Source: Gemmatimonadota bacterium
GTDB taxonomy: Bacteria; Gemmatimonadota; Gemmatimonadetes; Gemmatimonadales; GWC2-71-9
Assembly (NCBI GenBank): GCA_029262155.1
Contig: JAJCZW010000127.1
Coordinates: 1 to 42,411, forward strand
Direction of reading: 5' to 3'
DNA length: 42,411 nucleotides
A program made the position numbers and the translations under genes. The notes under the pieces are model-generated. The model searched no databases and was not told where the DNA came from. It saw nothing but the letters and a program-made list of their open reading frames with translations. Positions 16,993 to 24,198 of the stretch are shown here, piece by piece; the first letter of the stretch is position 1, and every line of letters starts with the position of its first letter.

Positions 16993-17895
16993 TCACGGCC
17001 GTAATGAATTCCGCAGGGCAACATCCGTCACCAATTGGTAGACACCAACTTGGGTCTGGCTCGCTCCCGCCAAATTCGTCCGACCCGTGGTCTCCCCATT
17101 GATCGTCACCTGAATGCGTCGCACCAACTGCACGTTGCCGCCGGGAAGGACCTCGTTGTTCGCACTATCGAAATAGCGAAAGCCGACTCCTGTCCCGTTG
17201 GCCAAAGGCCCTAAGACGGGTGTCAGGTTGAGTTCCCCTTGACTGATCGAGCGGGCACCAAGCCAGGAGCGTCCACCGGCAGCTAGCAGCCCATATTGCA
17301 TCCGCTCGTAGACTCGGATGGGTGAATTCACCTTCAGCTGACTCAGGGCCAGATTCGGCCCGCCAGGGTACGCACTCGGTGTCGGAAAGGTGAGGCGAAT
17401 GGCGGGAACCGCACCGCAGTTGCTAGCCGGATCGACCGCTGTCACCGTCAGGGGGATCCAAAGATCATCAATACCGGTGTTTTCGTCATTCTCGACAAAG
17501 AGAAGAAAACGGTCCGCGACAAGAGGATCCCGGATTCCGTAGAATGGTCTCGCTATGCGCATCTCTGTGAGCGTCGGAACCCCGCAAAGCAAACCGAACC
17601 CTCGTGCGGCATCGAAAGTGATCGTATTGGCACCGAGCGTCACCAGATCTGTACTAATCGCGGCGGCTGGTACCGGATTGGTTGTATTGCTGTCGTAGCC
17701 GATCTCTTTCAACTCGTTTGGTAAGGCCAGGGTAGCGGTCCGCACATTGGACTGCATGTCAACCTGCTGCATCTGGGCACGCGACACCCGTTGGGACGTC
17801 TGGACCATCTTCACGATGACAGTCCCCATCGTAGCGGTAATCACCATCGCGACGAGCAACTCGATGAGAGTAAAGCCCCGTTGGTACAGCGTCAT
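16993..17895 (-). CDS. PilW-like minor prepilin
   Basis: The protein has 300 residues. The prepilin signal MTLYQRG-FTLIELLVAMVITATMGTVIVKM would be cut after Gly7 with the usual Glu at +5. RAQMQQVDMQSNVRTATLALPNELKEIGYD is the extended helix common in PilW-like proteins, and a large globular C-terminal domain includes several cysteines. In other bacteria PilW works with PilV and PilX to start pilus assembly and may be at the tip. It lies 10 bases after PilV and 22 before PilX in a four-gene operon. A second PilW-like gene lies at 19433-20266 and shares the WLGARSxSxGE segment, so they are paralogues. Confidence 0.85.
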   Translation of the reverse strand: MTLYQRGFTLIELLVAMVITATMGTVIVKMVQTSQRVSRAQMQQVDMQSNVRTATLALPNELKEIGYDSNTTNPVPAAAISTDLVTLGANTITFDAARGFGLLCGVPTLTEMRIARPFYGIRDPLVADRFLLFVENDENTGIDDLWIPLTVTAVDPASNCGAVPAIRLTFPTPSAYPGGPNLALSQLKVNSPIRVYERMQYGLLAAGGRSWLGARSISQGELNLTPVLGPLANGTGVGFRYFDSANNEVLPGGNVQLVRRIQVTINGETTGRTNLAGASQTQVGVYQLVTDVALRNSLRP

Positions 17896-17905
17896 GGAAC
17901 CATCC

Positions 17906-18277
17906 TCAGTAACACAGAATGCGGGTTGAGACGGTGTCGGCCCGAGGCCGGCCCGAGAGTTGATAGGAGGTGATCGAGAGTACAGGCCGTGACAACCCGT
18001 TTGGCGCTACCACCCACTGCTCGGAGATACCCATCGTCGTGACCGGTCCGCCGCTGACAAACAGAACGGAAGTACAGGGCACGGGGGTGGAGCGCGCGAT
18101 CGTACGTAACTGATCAATGCGTTGAAGCGACACCTGCGTTGCGGTCGTGTTCCACTTCGCGCCACCAACGGTCCTCGTGACCATTGCGGAAGAACTCGCC
18201 AGCGCAAAGATCCCCAGACTCAGGATCACGATGGCCACGAGAGCCTCCACGATGGTGAATCCTTGGGTATTCTTCAT
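17906..18277 (-). CDS. PilV-like minor prepilin
   Basis: The protein has 123 residues. The prepilin signal MKNTQG-FTIVEALVAIVILSLGIFALASSS has Gly-1 and Glu+5, and the VEALVAxVILSxG form is typical of PilV/GspI. The globular part is short, with two cysteines in CTSV and the terminal CY, which could form a disulfide. Its ATG overlaps the FimT stop by 4 bases (ATGA). The function is inferred from signal and operon position only. Confidence 0.85.
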   Translation of the reverse strand: MKNTQGFTIVEALVAIVILSLGIFALASSSAMVTRTVGGAKWNTTATQVSLQRIDQLRTIARSTPVPCTSVLFVSGGPVTTMGISEQWVVAPNGLSRPVLSITSYQLSGRPRADTVSTRILCY

Positions 18278-18708
18278 TGGATTCTCCCGTACCCGTTGAT
18301 GACCACACTGTCGGCCACACCTTGCCGGGTGAAACCAATGACATACCCAAGCCCCGGCGTCATCACCAACCCGGTGGGTTGGACCGTGATAGCGGCTGGG
18401 GCGCTCATGGTGACGCCGTACCGTCCATGGAGATCGGTCGTTTCCCCTACCTGCTGACTTACCCCTCCCACCAGGACCGTGACCCAGGCGCTGTCGGCGT
18501 CAAACTGGATCGAGGCAGGCACCCCCCGCTGGATCGCGTTGAGTCGTGCCTGTTGGTACATCGTGATAACCGCACTCCGGGTCGAGGCCACATCCCGAGA
18601 GACAGCCGAACGGCCGAGCCGCGGGACGGCAACAGCCACCAGAACGCCGAATATGACGACAATCACCATGGCTTCGACCAGGGTGAACCCTTCTTGGTTC
18701 TGCAACAC
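18274..18708 (-). CDS. FimT/GspH-like minor prepilin
   Basis: The protein has 144 residues with a GTG start preceded by GGTGGAGG. The signal MLQNQEG-FTLVEAMVIVVIFGVLVAVAVPRL is followed by STRSAVITMYQQARLNAIQRGVPASIQFDAD, the GspH/FimT signature of a long helix with ARxxAxxxGxPxxIxF. FimT proteins of some competent bacteria bind DNA at the pilus, and the neighbouring comEA-type gene fits that, but the binding motif is not clear here. It is the first gene of the operon and lies 35 bases after the predicted start of a sigma-54 promoter. Confidence 0.82.
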   Translation of the reverse strand: MLQNQEGFTLVEAMVIVVIFGVLVAVAVPRLGRSAVSRDVASTRSAVITMYQQARLNAIQRGVPASIQFDADSAWVTVLVGGVSQQVGETTDLHGRYGVTMSAPAAITVQPTGLVMTPGLGYVIGFTRQGVADSVVINGYGRIQ

Positions 18709-18754
18709 GGAACCTCCACCCTAAAGAGGGGGTTTGGGATCACCGCCGAATTGA

Positions 18755-18769
18755 GCAAGAAAAGGACCA
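18755..18769 (-). promoter_or_regulatory. Candidate sigma-54 promoter of the FimT-PilV-PilW-PilX operon
   Basis: The minus strand reads TGGTCCTTTTCTTGC, with GG and GC exactly 10 bases apart and TTGC followed by T. It departs from TGGCACGNNNNTTGC at a few -24 bases. RNA would begin near 18743, 35 bases before the GTG. Confidence 0.5.
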
Positions 18770-18938
18770 GGTGGGGTGTTCGCTTTTTATGTAGTCAACT
18801 CGTAGGAAAACCCATGACTTAGCGTTCTGGGACCAGGGCTGTATCGTTTCGCGACGGTGCAACTCGCCAGAGCAGAATTCTTTGCGGTTCCGATATGAAA
18901 CGACACCGGTGCCGGGTCGATCCCCGCCGCCAAACGAC

Positions 18939-19436
18939 CTAGCGGGAGGTAAACCAGACTGGGCGCACCTCCAGAACCACTGGCCGGAGCGTATCCAACG
19001 CGGGTGGCGAGGCTGTATCCCAGGTGCTTGCGAGGGCCGGGGGAACCCGGAGGGTAAGAAAGGTGACAAGCTGGCGAGAGGCCGTCCGACCCCCACCCTG
19101 AAGCCAGCTCGTGCTCAGCAGCGAAAATAGGTTGGGCGCATCTCGCCGGAGTCGGATGTCGACGGTGGTCCCCGGGCGCGGGTTCTTCCGTATGGTCCAC
19201 ACTGAATCTACCGGGAAGATACCGGGGTAGTTCCTCCTGGGATCCCACTGGGCGACAGCCAACAGCGCCTGCCGTTCGGCCACCGCCCCGGCCCATTCCC
19301 CAAGCCGGTACTGCGTGGCAGCTCGCTGGCTCGCAAGGGCAACGGCGAAGGCTGTGACCCCCGTCGTCATCAACACCACCACGAGAACCATCACCAAGAT
19401 GAGAATAAACCCCCGGTCCGACCGGGGAGGGGTCAC
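18939..19436 (-). CDS. PilX-like minor pilus protein (second set)
   Basis: The protein has 165 residues. The N-terminus SDRGFILILVMVLVVVLMTTGVTAFAVALASQRAA is the PilX type (G then FILILVM, no Glu5), followed by the amphipathic helix GEWAGAVAERQALLAVAQWDP. This matches the PilX-like protein at 15756 in its beginning but ends at normal PilX length. The start overlaps the PilW-like stop by 4 bases. It closes the second V-W-X cassette and is followed by 230 bases that carry the promoter of the other set. Confidence 0.75.
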   Translation of the reverse strand: MTPPRSDRGFILILVMVLVVVLMTTGVTAFAVALASQRAATQYRLGEWAGAVAERQALLAVAQWDPRRNYPGIFPVDSVWTIRKNPRPGTTVDIRLRRDAPNLFSLLSTSWLQGGGRTASRQLVTFLTLRVPPALASTWDTASPPALDTLRPVVLEVRPVWFTSR

Positions 19437-20266
19437 CGCGAGTTCCGGGGTGACAGTATGAGGCTCACACTATCCGCCGTTGTCCGATGGCTGGCATACC
19501 CCCCAGCGATCGCAGAGAAGGGGCTCGACTGAACGGCCAGCCTGAACCCCAACACACCACCGACACCCGGTATTGCCGGGAAGGCTCCTGCTGTCATGGC
19601 AAGGCCCGTGAGTCCGGGGGAGCGAAGTGGTCCAAGCATCGGCTGGATCGATTCCCCTCCGGACATCGACCGCGCCCCCAACCACGTCGATCCAGCACTG
19701 CGGTAGGCGCGCCACTCCATGATCTCGAACCACGCGACGGGATACCCACTCCCCAGCCCGTTGAGCAGCAGCGGGGAAAGATTGGATACCCCGAGCCGAA
19801 GCGCCGCCTCCCCTCCCGGGCAGACGGCCCCACTTGGTGCCGAGTTGATGGCGCGAAGGACCCACCGATCATCGGAGGTGACGTCGAGCACGCCAGGGAC
19901 GAAGAGCAGAAGACTGTCCCGTCCGGCAGCTGGAAGGCGAAGGTTCCGTGGATCCCAAGAGATCAGAATCGCACCGGATCCAAGGGCGCAGATGCGGGAG
20001 AGCCCCCGGAAGGCTCGGTACCGCGCCTGACTGCCAGAAACCATGATATCGTTGGCACTCCCTCCGAGCACGAGGTTCCGCCACTCGGACGTCAATCGGA
20101 GTCCCGCCATGAGATGCTGGTGCGCCGCGCCCCGTTCGACCGTGGCTTGGGCCGCCTGCTGGCCACGACTGAACATCAGCATACTGATCATCCCGACCAC
20201 TCCAGCCAGGACCGTGGCGACCATGGTTTCGATGAGAGTAAAACCAGATTTTCTGGTCATGCGCAT
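19433..20266 (-). CDS. PilW-like minor prepilin (second set)
   Basis: The protein has 277 residues. The signal MRMTRKSG-FTLIETMVATVLAGVVGMISMLMFS has Gly-1 and Glu+5. The body carries SAPSGAVCPGGE and GSTWLGARSMSGGES, the latter shared in pattern with the PilW-like protein at 16993 (RSWLGARSISQGE), indicating duplication. An alternative ATG at 20260 would overlap the PilV stop as ATGA and leave a leader of six residues; both are plausible. It sits between PilV-like and PilX-like genes. Confidence 0.82.
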   Translation of the reverse strand: MRMTRKSGFTLIETMVATVLAGVVGMISMLMFSRGQQAAQATVERGAAHQHLMAGLRLTSEWRNLVLGGSANDIMVSGSQARYRAFRGLSRICALGSGAILISWDPRNLRLPAAGRDSLLLFVPGVLDVTSDDRWVLRAINSAPSGAVCPGGEAALRLGVSNLSPLLLNGLGSGYPVAWFEIMEWRAYRSAGSTWLGARSMSGGESIQPMLGPLRSPGLTGLAMTAGAFPAIPGVGGVLGFRLAVQSSPFSAIAGGYASHRTTADSVSLILSPRNSR

Positions 20267-20622
20267 CGAATGGCTGCGTGAAGGCTATCGCGATAGTCCC
20301 GGCCTAGGCTCATGGGGATGAGCACGTGGATACTGGCCTCGACCCGTCCGGGCTGAACGACCGTGACCCAGGACTCCTTCACCCCACTCGGCTGCACCAC
20401 CATGCCAGTAAGAGCAGCGCAGCCCGAGAGGGTTGCCGTCGCCTGCAGCGTTTCCATACGATTGATGAGAAGAACGGTCGCCTGACGCCGGATGGTGGCG
20501 AGCCGCAGCATTCCCCGGGCGGCGCTGAGGGTTGAGAGGGTGGCCAGGCCACCACCGCCAAGGACGACGAGGGCGATCAAGATTTCGAGGAGAGTCACCC
20601 CCCCAACAGAGTTCAGCCGCAT
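20257..20622 (-). CDS. PilV-like minor prepilin (second set)
   Basis: The protein has 121 residues. The signal MRLNSVGG-VTLLEILIALVVLGGGGLATLSTL has Gly-1 with Val at +1 and Glu at +5, then the PilV/GspI-type helix RRQATVLLINRMETLQA. Two cysteines (SGCAAL and the terminal RCA) could form a disulfide as in the other PilV-like protein. It begins 70 bases after the degenerate NtrC-like gene, with no promoter or terminator visible between them, so co-transcription is likely. Confidence 0.8.
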   Translation of the reverse strand: MRLNSVGGVTLLEILIALVVLGGGGLATLSTLSAARGMLRLATIRRQATVLLINRMETLQATATLSGCAALTGMVVQPSGVKESWVTVVQPGRVEASIHVLIPMSLGRDYRDSLHAAIRCA

Positions 20623-20692
20623 GACCCAGTATGGTGTCTACTCCAGCGTTCCCGGGACCGAACTGCTCCTGAATGGACCGACGTAACGCGCG

Positions 20693-22006
20693 CTAGACTT
20701 CGAGTCCGTAGCGGCGAAGTTTGTAGAAGAGGGTTCGGAGGCTGACCCGAAGGAGTTTGGATGCTTCGCGTCGATTCCCCCCGGTGGCAGTCAGGGCTCG
20801 GGTGATGACCTGCCGCTCGAGCGCCTCGACCTGGGGTTTGAGCGCGAGCCCGTCCCCAACGAAGATCGGTTCCGTCTTCTCCCCGCCCTGGAGATCGAGC
20901 TGAAGATCCTCATGGTCGAGTCGGCCGGAAGCGCTTAGGGTACTGGCTCGTTCGAGGACTTGGCGGAGTCCCCGGATGTTGCCAGGCCAGTCGTGGGCGA
21001 CCAACGCTTGCAGTGCCCGCGGCGTCAAGCTGACCGATCGCCCACTCCGCGTTGCAATGCGATGCACGAAATGCGTCACGAGGGACGGAATATCGTCCCG
21101 TCGCTCTCGCAGGGCCGGAAGGGGAATCACCAAGGCGAACAGCTCGAGGAACGCTGGCTCGAACGCACCGGAAAGGACCGCCCGATCCAAGTCCTGATCC
21201 GAGGCGGCAATCCAGCGGGGGCCGGTATCGGTGTGCTGTCTCATGCGCGACGCGAGTTCGCCTTGGTGGGTCGAGGCAAGGGCGTGTACCTGACTCAGGA
21301 AGAGCGATCCGTCAGCGGCCGACGCGATGGCACCGCCAGGCATGGCCGTCGTCGTCGCGTCGCCGTGGGCATCCCCAAAGAGTTCTGTTGCCAAAAGGGC
21401 TTCTGGAATCGCGTCGCAGGTCATTCCGATGAAGGGGCCTCCACCTCGATCACTCCGCTGATGGATCGCCCGGGCGATGAACTCCTTCCCGGTCCCGGGT
21501 TCGCCGCGAATCAGCACGGGCGCCTGCTCGGCGGCAGCGCGATTGACCAGGGTCAGGACGTGGCGCATGGCGGAACTCTCGCCGACAAACTGCGTGTCGA
21601 TGGATGCTGGTGGGAGGTCGTGACCGACCGCGGGAGCGCTGCGAGTGCGCTCACGTTCTTCAGCTTTCCGAAGTGTCAGAAGCACTTCATCCACTGCGAA
21701 CGGCTTCCGAACGTAGTCATATGCCCCTTCCCGCATAGCAATGAAGGCGTCCTCCTCCGAGCCGAAGGCACTCATCATGATGACGAGTCCCTTCCCCCCG
21801 CTCGCCCGATACTGCCGCAGAAACGTGTGCCCATCGAGGCCGGCGAGTTGGACGTCGCACAGGATGGTGTCAAACGATTCCACCAGGGCTCGAGCAAGGG
21901 CCGATTCGCCATCGCTCTCGGTCACGACACTATGGCCCGCTTCGTCGAGCAGGAGGGCCAAGGGCCGCCGGAGGGCGAGGTCGCCATCAACGATGAGAAT
22001 GCGCAC
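20693..22006 (-). CDS. Degenerate NtrC/PilR-type regulator lacking GAFTGA and AAA+ catalytic residues
   Basis: The protein has 437 residues with a GTG start. A receiver domain (1-115) has phospho-acceptor Asp51 (ILCDVQL) and Lys101 (VRKPF), so phosphorylation looks possible. The AAA+ domain (about 140-355) keeps a Walker A-like RGEPGTGKE, but GAFTGA is replaced by GDATTTA (about 215-221), Walker B reads DGSLFLSQV without the DE pair, and the arginine-finger segment FRxDLxYRLN reads FEPAFLELFA. The Fis-type HTH (NRREASKLLRVSLRTLFYKLRRYGL) is intact. It should bind DNA but not remodel sigma-54 polymerase. It lies between pilA and the second minor-pilin set. The reading frame is uninterrupted, arguing against a simple pseudogene. 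Confidence 0.85.
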   Translation of the reverse strand: MRILIVDGDLALRRPLALLLDEAGHSVVTESDGESALARALVESFDTILCDVQLAGLDGHTFLRQYRASGGKGLVIMMSAFGSEEDAFIAMREGAYDYVRKPFAVDEVLLTLRKAEERERTRSAPAVGHDLPPASIDTQFVGESSAMRHVLTLVNRAAAEQAPVLIRGEPGTGKEFIARAIHQRSDRGGGPFIGMTCDAIPEALLATELFGDAHGDATTTAMPGGAIASAADGSLFLSQVHALASTHQGELASRMRQHTDTGPRWIAASDQDLDRAVLSGAFEPAFLELFALVIPLPALRERRDDIPSLVTHFVHRIATRSGRSVSLTPRALQALVAHDWPGNIRGLRQVLERASTLSASGRLDHEDLQLDLQGGEKTEPIFVGDGLALKPQVEALERQVITRALTATGGNRREASKLLRVSLRTLFYKLRRYGLEV

Positions 22007-22050
22007 AGGTCAAATCTCGATATCCACGTACGGGGTGAGTAACGACGCAA

Positions 22051-22083
22051 AATGGGGCGGGGTCCAGAGACCGCCGCCCCATT
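22051..22083 (-). terminator. Intrinsic terminator after pilA
   Basis: AATGGGGCGG (22051-22060) pairs with CCGCCCCATT (22074-22083), and the stem continues inward as GGTC/GACC with one bulged G. On the minus strand it is followed by UUGCGUCGUU. It lies between pilA and the NtrC-like gene, whose start is 45 bases further on. Confidence 0.75.
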
Positions 22084-22121
22084 CAGCGCCTGATGTTACA
22101 GACGGTTTACCACACTCCTGC

Positions 22122-22514
22122 TTAGGCGCAACCAGGCGCACCCTCGGCAGTCGCCGGGGCCAGCACCGCAGCGCCGTTCCCGAAGATCGCACAGGTCTGC
22201 GTCGAGCCGGTATTACTGACGGTCGCGTTCCAACCGGTGCCACTGATCGCGGTGGCAATCGTGTTACCAATGGTCGGTACGAACGCCGCGGTACCCTTCG
22301 CTTGCTTGGCGCCAATCGCACCAGCATAGATGTTGAAGTCCGCGAAGTGCGCTTCCTGAGCGGTCACCATGTTCCGGAGATCCGACTTCATCCCGGCGAT
22401 GATCGCCTTTTCCTTGGTGTTGGCGAACTTCGGAATCGCGATCGCGGCAAGAATACCGATAATCACGACCACGATGAGCAGTTCGATCAACGTAAAGCCC
22501 TTACGATTCGACAT
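22122..22514 (-). CDS. pilA: PilA, major type IV pilin
   Basis: The protein has 130 residues from ATG 22514 (MSNRKG), with GGGGAGGAAG about 5 bases upstream; the track start is too long. The class IVa signal MSNRKG-FTLIELLIVVVIIGILAAIAIPKF is near perfect: six-residue leader, Phe+1, Glu+5, Pro22. The helix continues as ANTKEKAIIAGMKSDLRNMVTAQEAHFAD. Two cysteines (TCAIF and GAPGCA) would form the C-terminal D-loop disulfide. The body is short, as in many soil and delta-proteobacterial pilins. A near-consensus sigma-54 promoter and the pilSR pair lie upstream, and a strong terminator lies downstream. Confidence 0.95.
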   Translation of the reverse strand: MSNRKGFTLIELLIVVVIIGILAAIAIPKFANTKEKAIIAGMKSDLRNMVTAQEAHFADFNIYAGAIGAKQAKGTAAFVPTIGNTIATAISGTGWNATVSNTGSTQTCAIFGNGAAVLAPATAEGAPGCA

Positions 22515-22604
22515 ACTTCCTCCCCTTGGGTTTGTTTCCTGCATTTGAGCGTAACTCGTACTTCCTGAACAACTGGGTTTGATTGCTCCCGGGATATGAT
22601 GTAA

Positions 22605-22619
22605 GCAACCAGCGTACCA
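22605..22619 (-). promoter_or_regulatory. Sigma-54 (-24/-12) promoter of pilA
   Basis: The minus strand reads TGGTACGCTGGTTGC, followed by TT. It matches TGGCACGNNNNTTGC at all fixed bases except one, and GG and GC are exactly 10 bases apart. RNA would begin near 22593, leaving an untranslated leader of about 80 bases. The canonical PilR encoded upstream is the expected activator. Confidence 0.85.
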
Positions 22620-22747
22620 AACTTTTTAGGGAAGTGACAAACCATTTTATCGCAACAGGTTACAGACATATTCGATGTGGCATGATTCTCCGGGGTCGGC
22701 CCCCGATCGTCGGGTTTTGCAAGTCCAGATCCCGGTCGATGCCGTCC

Positions 22748-22792
22748 GGTGCCAAAAAACGAAACAGGTCCACCCCGAGAGAGTGGACCTGT
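22748..22792 (-). terminator. Strong intrinsic terminator after pilR
   Basis: ACAGGTCCAC (22764-22773) pairs with GTGGACCTGT (22783-22792) around a 9-base loop. On the minus strand the stem is followed by UUCGUUUUUU. It lies 24 bases past the pilR stop and insulates pilA from the pilSR transcript. Confidence 0.92.
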
Positions 22793-22815
22793 AAAGGGAC
22801 GTGAGGTTCCCTCCG

Positions 22816-24198
22816 TCACACCGTCGACTGAACCGCCTGTTCTTCATACCGGCTGAGTTTCCGGTAGAGCGTGGAGGGATCAATACCCAACACCTCTGCT
22901 GCCCGGGTCTTGTTTCCTCCCTCGGCTTGAAGCACCCACATGATATAGGCTCGCTCAATCACCTCGAGTGACGGGTTGGGGGTGGCTCGCTCGGTGACGA
23001 GTGGTTCCTTCCGACGCCGAGTGATCCGTTCCGGCAGCGATCCTGGATCGATCAAGGTGCCTTTCGTCATCACGACGGCATGTTCCAGGGCGTTTTGGAG
23101 CTCCCGGACATTTCCGGGCCAGTCGTACACGACCATCGCGTCCATCGCTTCGGCGCCCAGGGCCTTGGGTTCATCTCCCAGCTCGGTCGCGAGTTCCTGT
23201 AAGAAGGTTTCGATGAGGAGCAGCAGATCTTCCCGTCGATCCCGGAGCGGAGGCAGCTCGAGCGCAATTACGTTCAGACGGTAGAAGAGGTCAGAACGGA
23301 AGTTTCCGCGCCGGACCTCCTCCTCCAGGTCCCGATTGGTGGCCGCGATGATGCGCACGTCGACCGGAATGGTTTCGGTGGCTCCGACCGGAATGACCTC
23401 CCGTTCCTGCAACACACGGAGGAGCTTGATCTGGAGCGACGGGGGCATTTCGCCGACTTCGTCGAGGAAGAATGTCCCTCCTCTGGCCGCTGCAAAGAGA
23501 CCCTGTTTGTCGCGTACCGCACCGGTGAACGAGCCCTTCACGTGCCCGAAAAGCTCGCTCTCGAGGAGATTTTCGGGAAGGGCACCGCAGTTAATCGAAA
23601 GAAAGGGGCCATCGATCCGCTGGGACAGATTATGGAGATAGTGCGCCACGACCTCCTTGCCGGTACCGCTCTCGCCTTGGATCAGCACGGTGGATCCGGT
23701 CGGGGCCACCTGTTCGGCGAGTCGAAGCACTTCATTGAAGCTCTTGGACTTGCCGATCGGTCGGCTGAGCGTTTCCCCCTCGCGACGTCGGAAGTCCTGT
23801 TTGAGCAGCTTGTTCTCAACTCGAATGTGGCGGAACTCGCAGGCCCGCCGGAGAATGACGAGCATTTCGTCATTCGAGAACGGTTTCTGGATGTAGTAGA
23901 ACGCTCCGGCATTCACGGCGGCAACAGCTGTTTGGAGTGACGCCTGAGCGGTCATGAGGATGACCGGGGTCATCGGGTCCTGGTCTTTGGCTGCCTCCAG
24001 GATATCGAGACCGGTGACTTGGGGCATGCGGACATCCGTAAGAACGATGTCGTGGTTGCCCGACCGAATCTGTTCCAGCCCCGCTTTGCCACCCTGCGCT
24101 GTGGTGACATCGAACCCCTCCTTTCGGAGGAGAATCCGGAGGGTATCCAGAATCCCGGACTCGTCGTCGACAACCAGCACTGATGGTTTCTGACTCAT
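22816..24198 (-). CDS. pilR: PilR, sigma-54-dependent response regulator
   Basis: The protein has 460 residues in three parts. The receiver (1-120) has the acidic pair DDE at 11-13, Asp55 and Lys105. The AAA+ domain (about 145-385) has Walker A GESGTGKE (175-182), the GAFTGA-type loop GSFTGA (222-227), Walker B GGTFFLDE and the intact arginine-finger segment NFRSDLFYRLN. The Fis HTH is at the C-terminus (NKTRAAEVLGIDPSTLYRKLSRY). It should activate the -24/-12 promoters of pilA and perhaps the FimT operon after phosphorylation by PilS. The ATG overlaps the pilS stop by 4 bases. Confidence 0.93.
   Translation of the reverse strand: MSQKPSVLVVDDESGILDTLRILLRKEGFDVTTAQGGKAGLEQIRSGNHDIVLTDVRMPQVTGLDILEAAKDQDPMTPVILMTAQASLQTAVAAVNAGAFYYIQKPFSNDEMLVILRRACEFRHIRVENKLLKQDFRRREGETLSRPIGKSKSFNEVLRLAEQVAPTGSTVLIQGESGTGKEVVAHYLHNLSQRIDGPFLSINCGALPENLLESELFGHVKGSFTGAVRDKQGLFAAARGGTFFLDEVGEMPPSLQIKLLRVLQEREVIPVGATETIPVDVRIIAATNRDLEEEVRRGNFRSDLFYRLNVIALELPPLRDRREDLLLLIETFLQELATELGDEPKALGAEAMDAMVVYDWPGNVRELQNALEHAVVMTKGTLIDPGSLPERITRRRKEPLVTERATPNPSLEVIERAYIMWVLQAEGGNKTRAAEVLGIDPSTLYRKLSRYEEQAVQSTV

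Noticed and set aside
20693-22006. A frameshift as cause of the missing GAFTGA in the NtrC-like protein
   Set aside because: Homology continues in the same frame before and after the altered motifs (TELFGDAHG, then LRERRDDI and DWPGNIR), so substitutions rather than a shift explain the loss.
20960-22042. Plus-strand ORF of 360 residues opposite the NtrC-like gene
   Set aside because: The minus-strand frame has clear receiver, AAA+ and HTH homology; the plus frame has none.
22702-22718. Plus-strand CCCGA-TCG-TCGGG followed by TTTT
   Set aside because: It looks like a tiny intrinsic terminator, but the stem is only 5 bp and no plus-strand gene or promoter precedes it.
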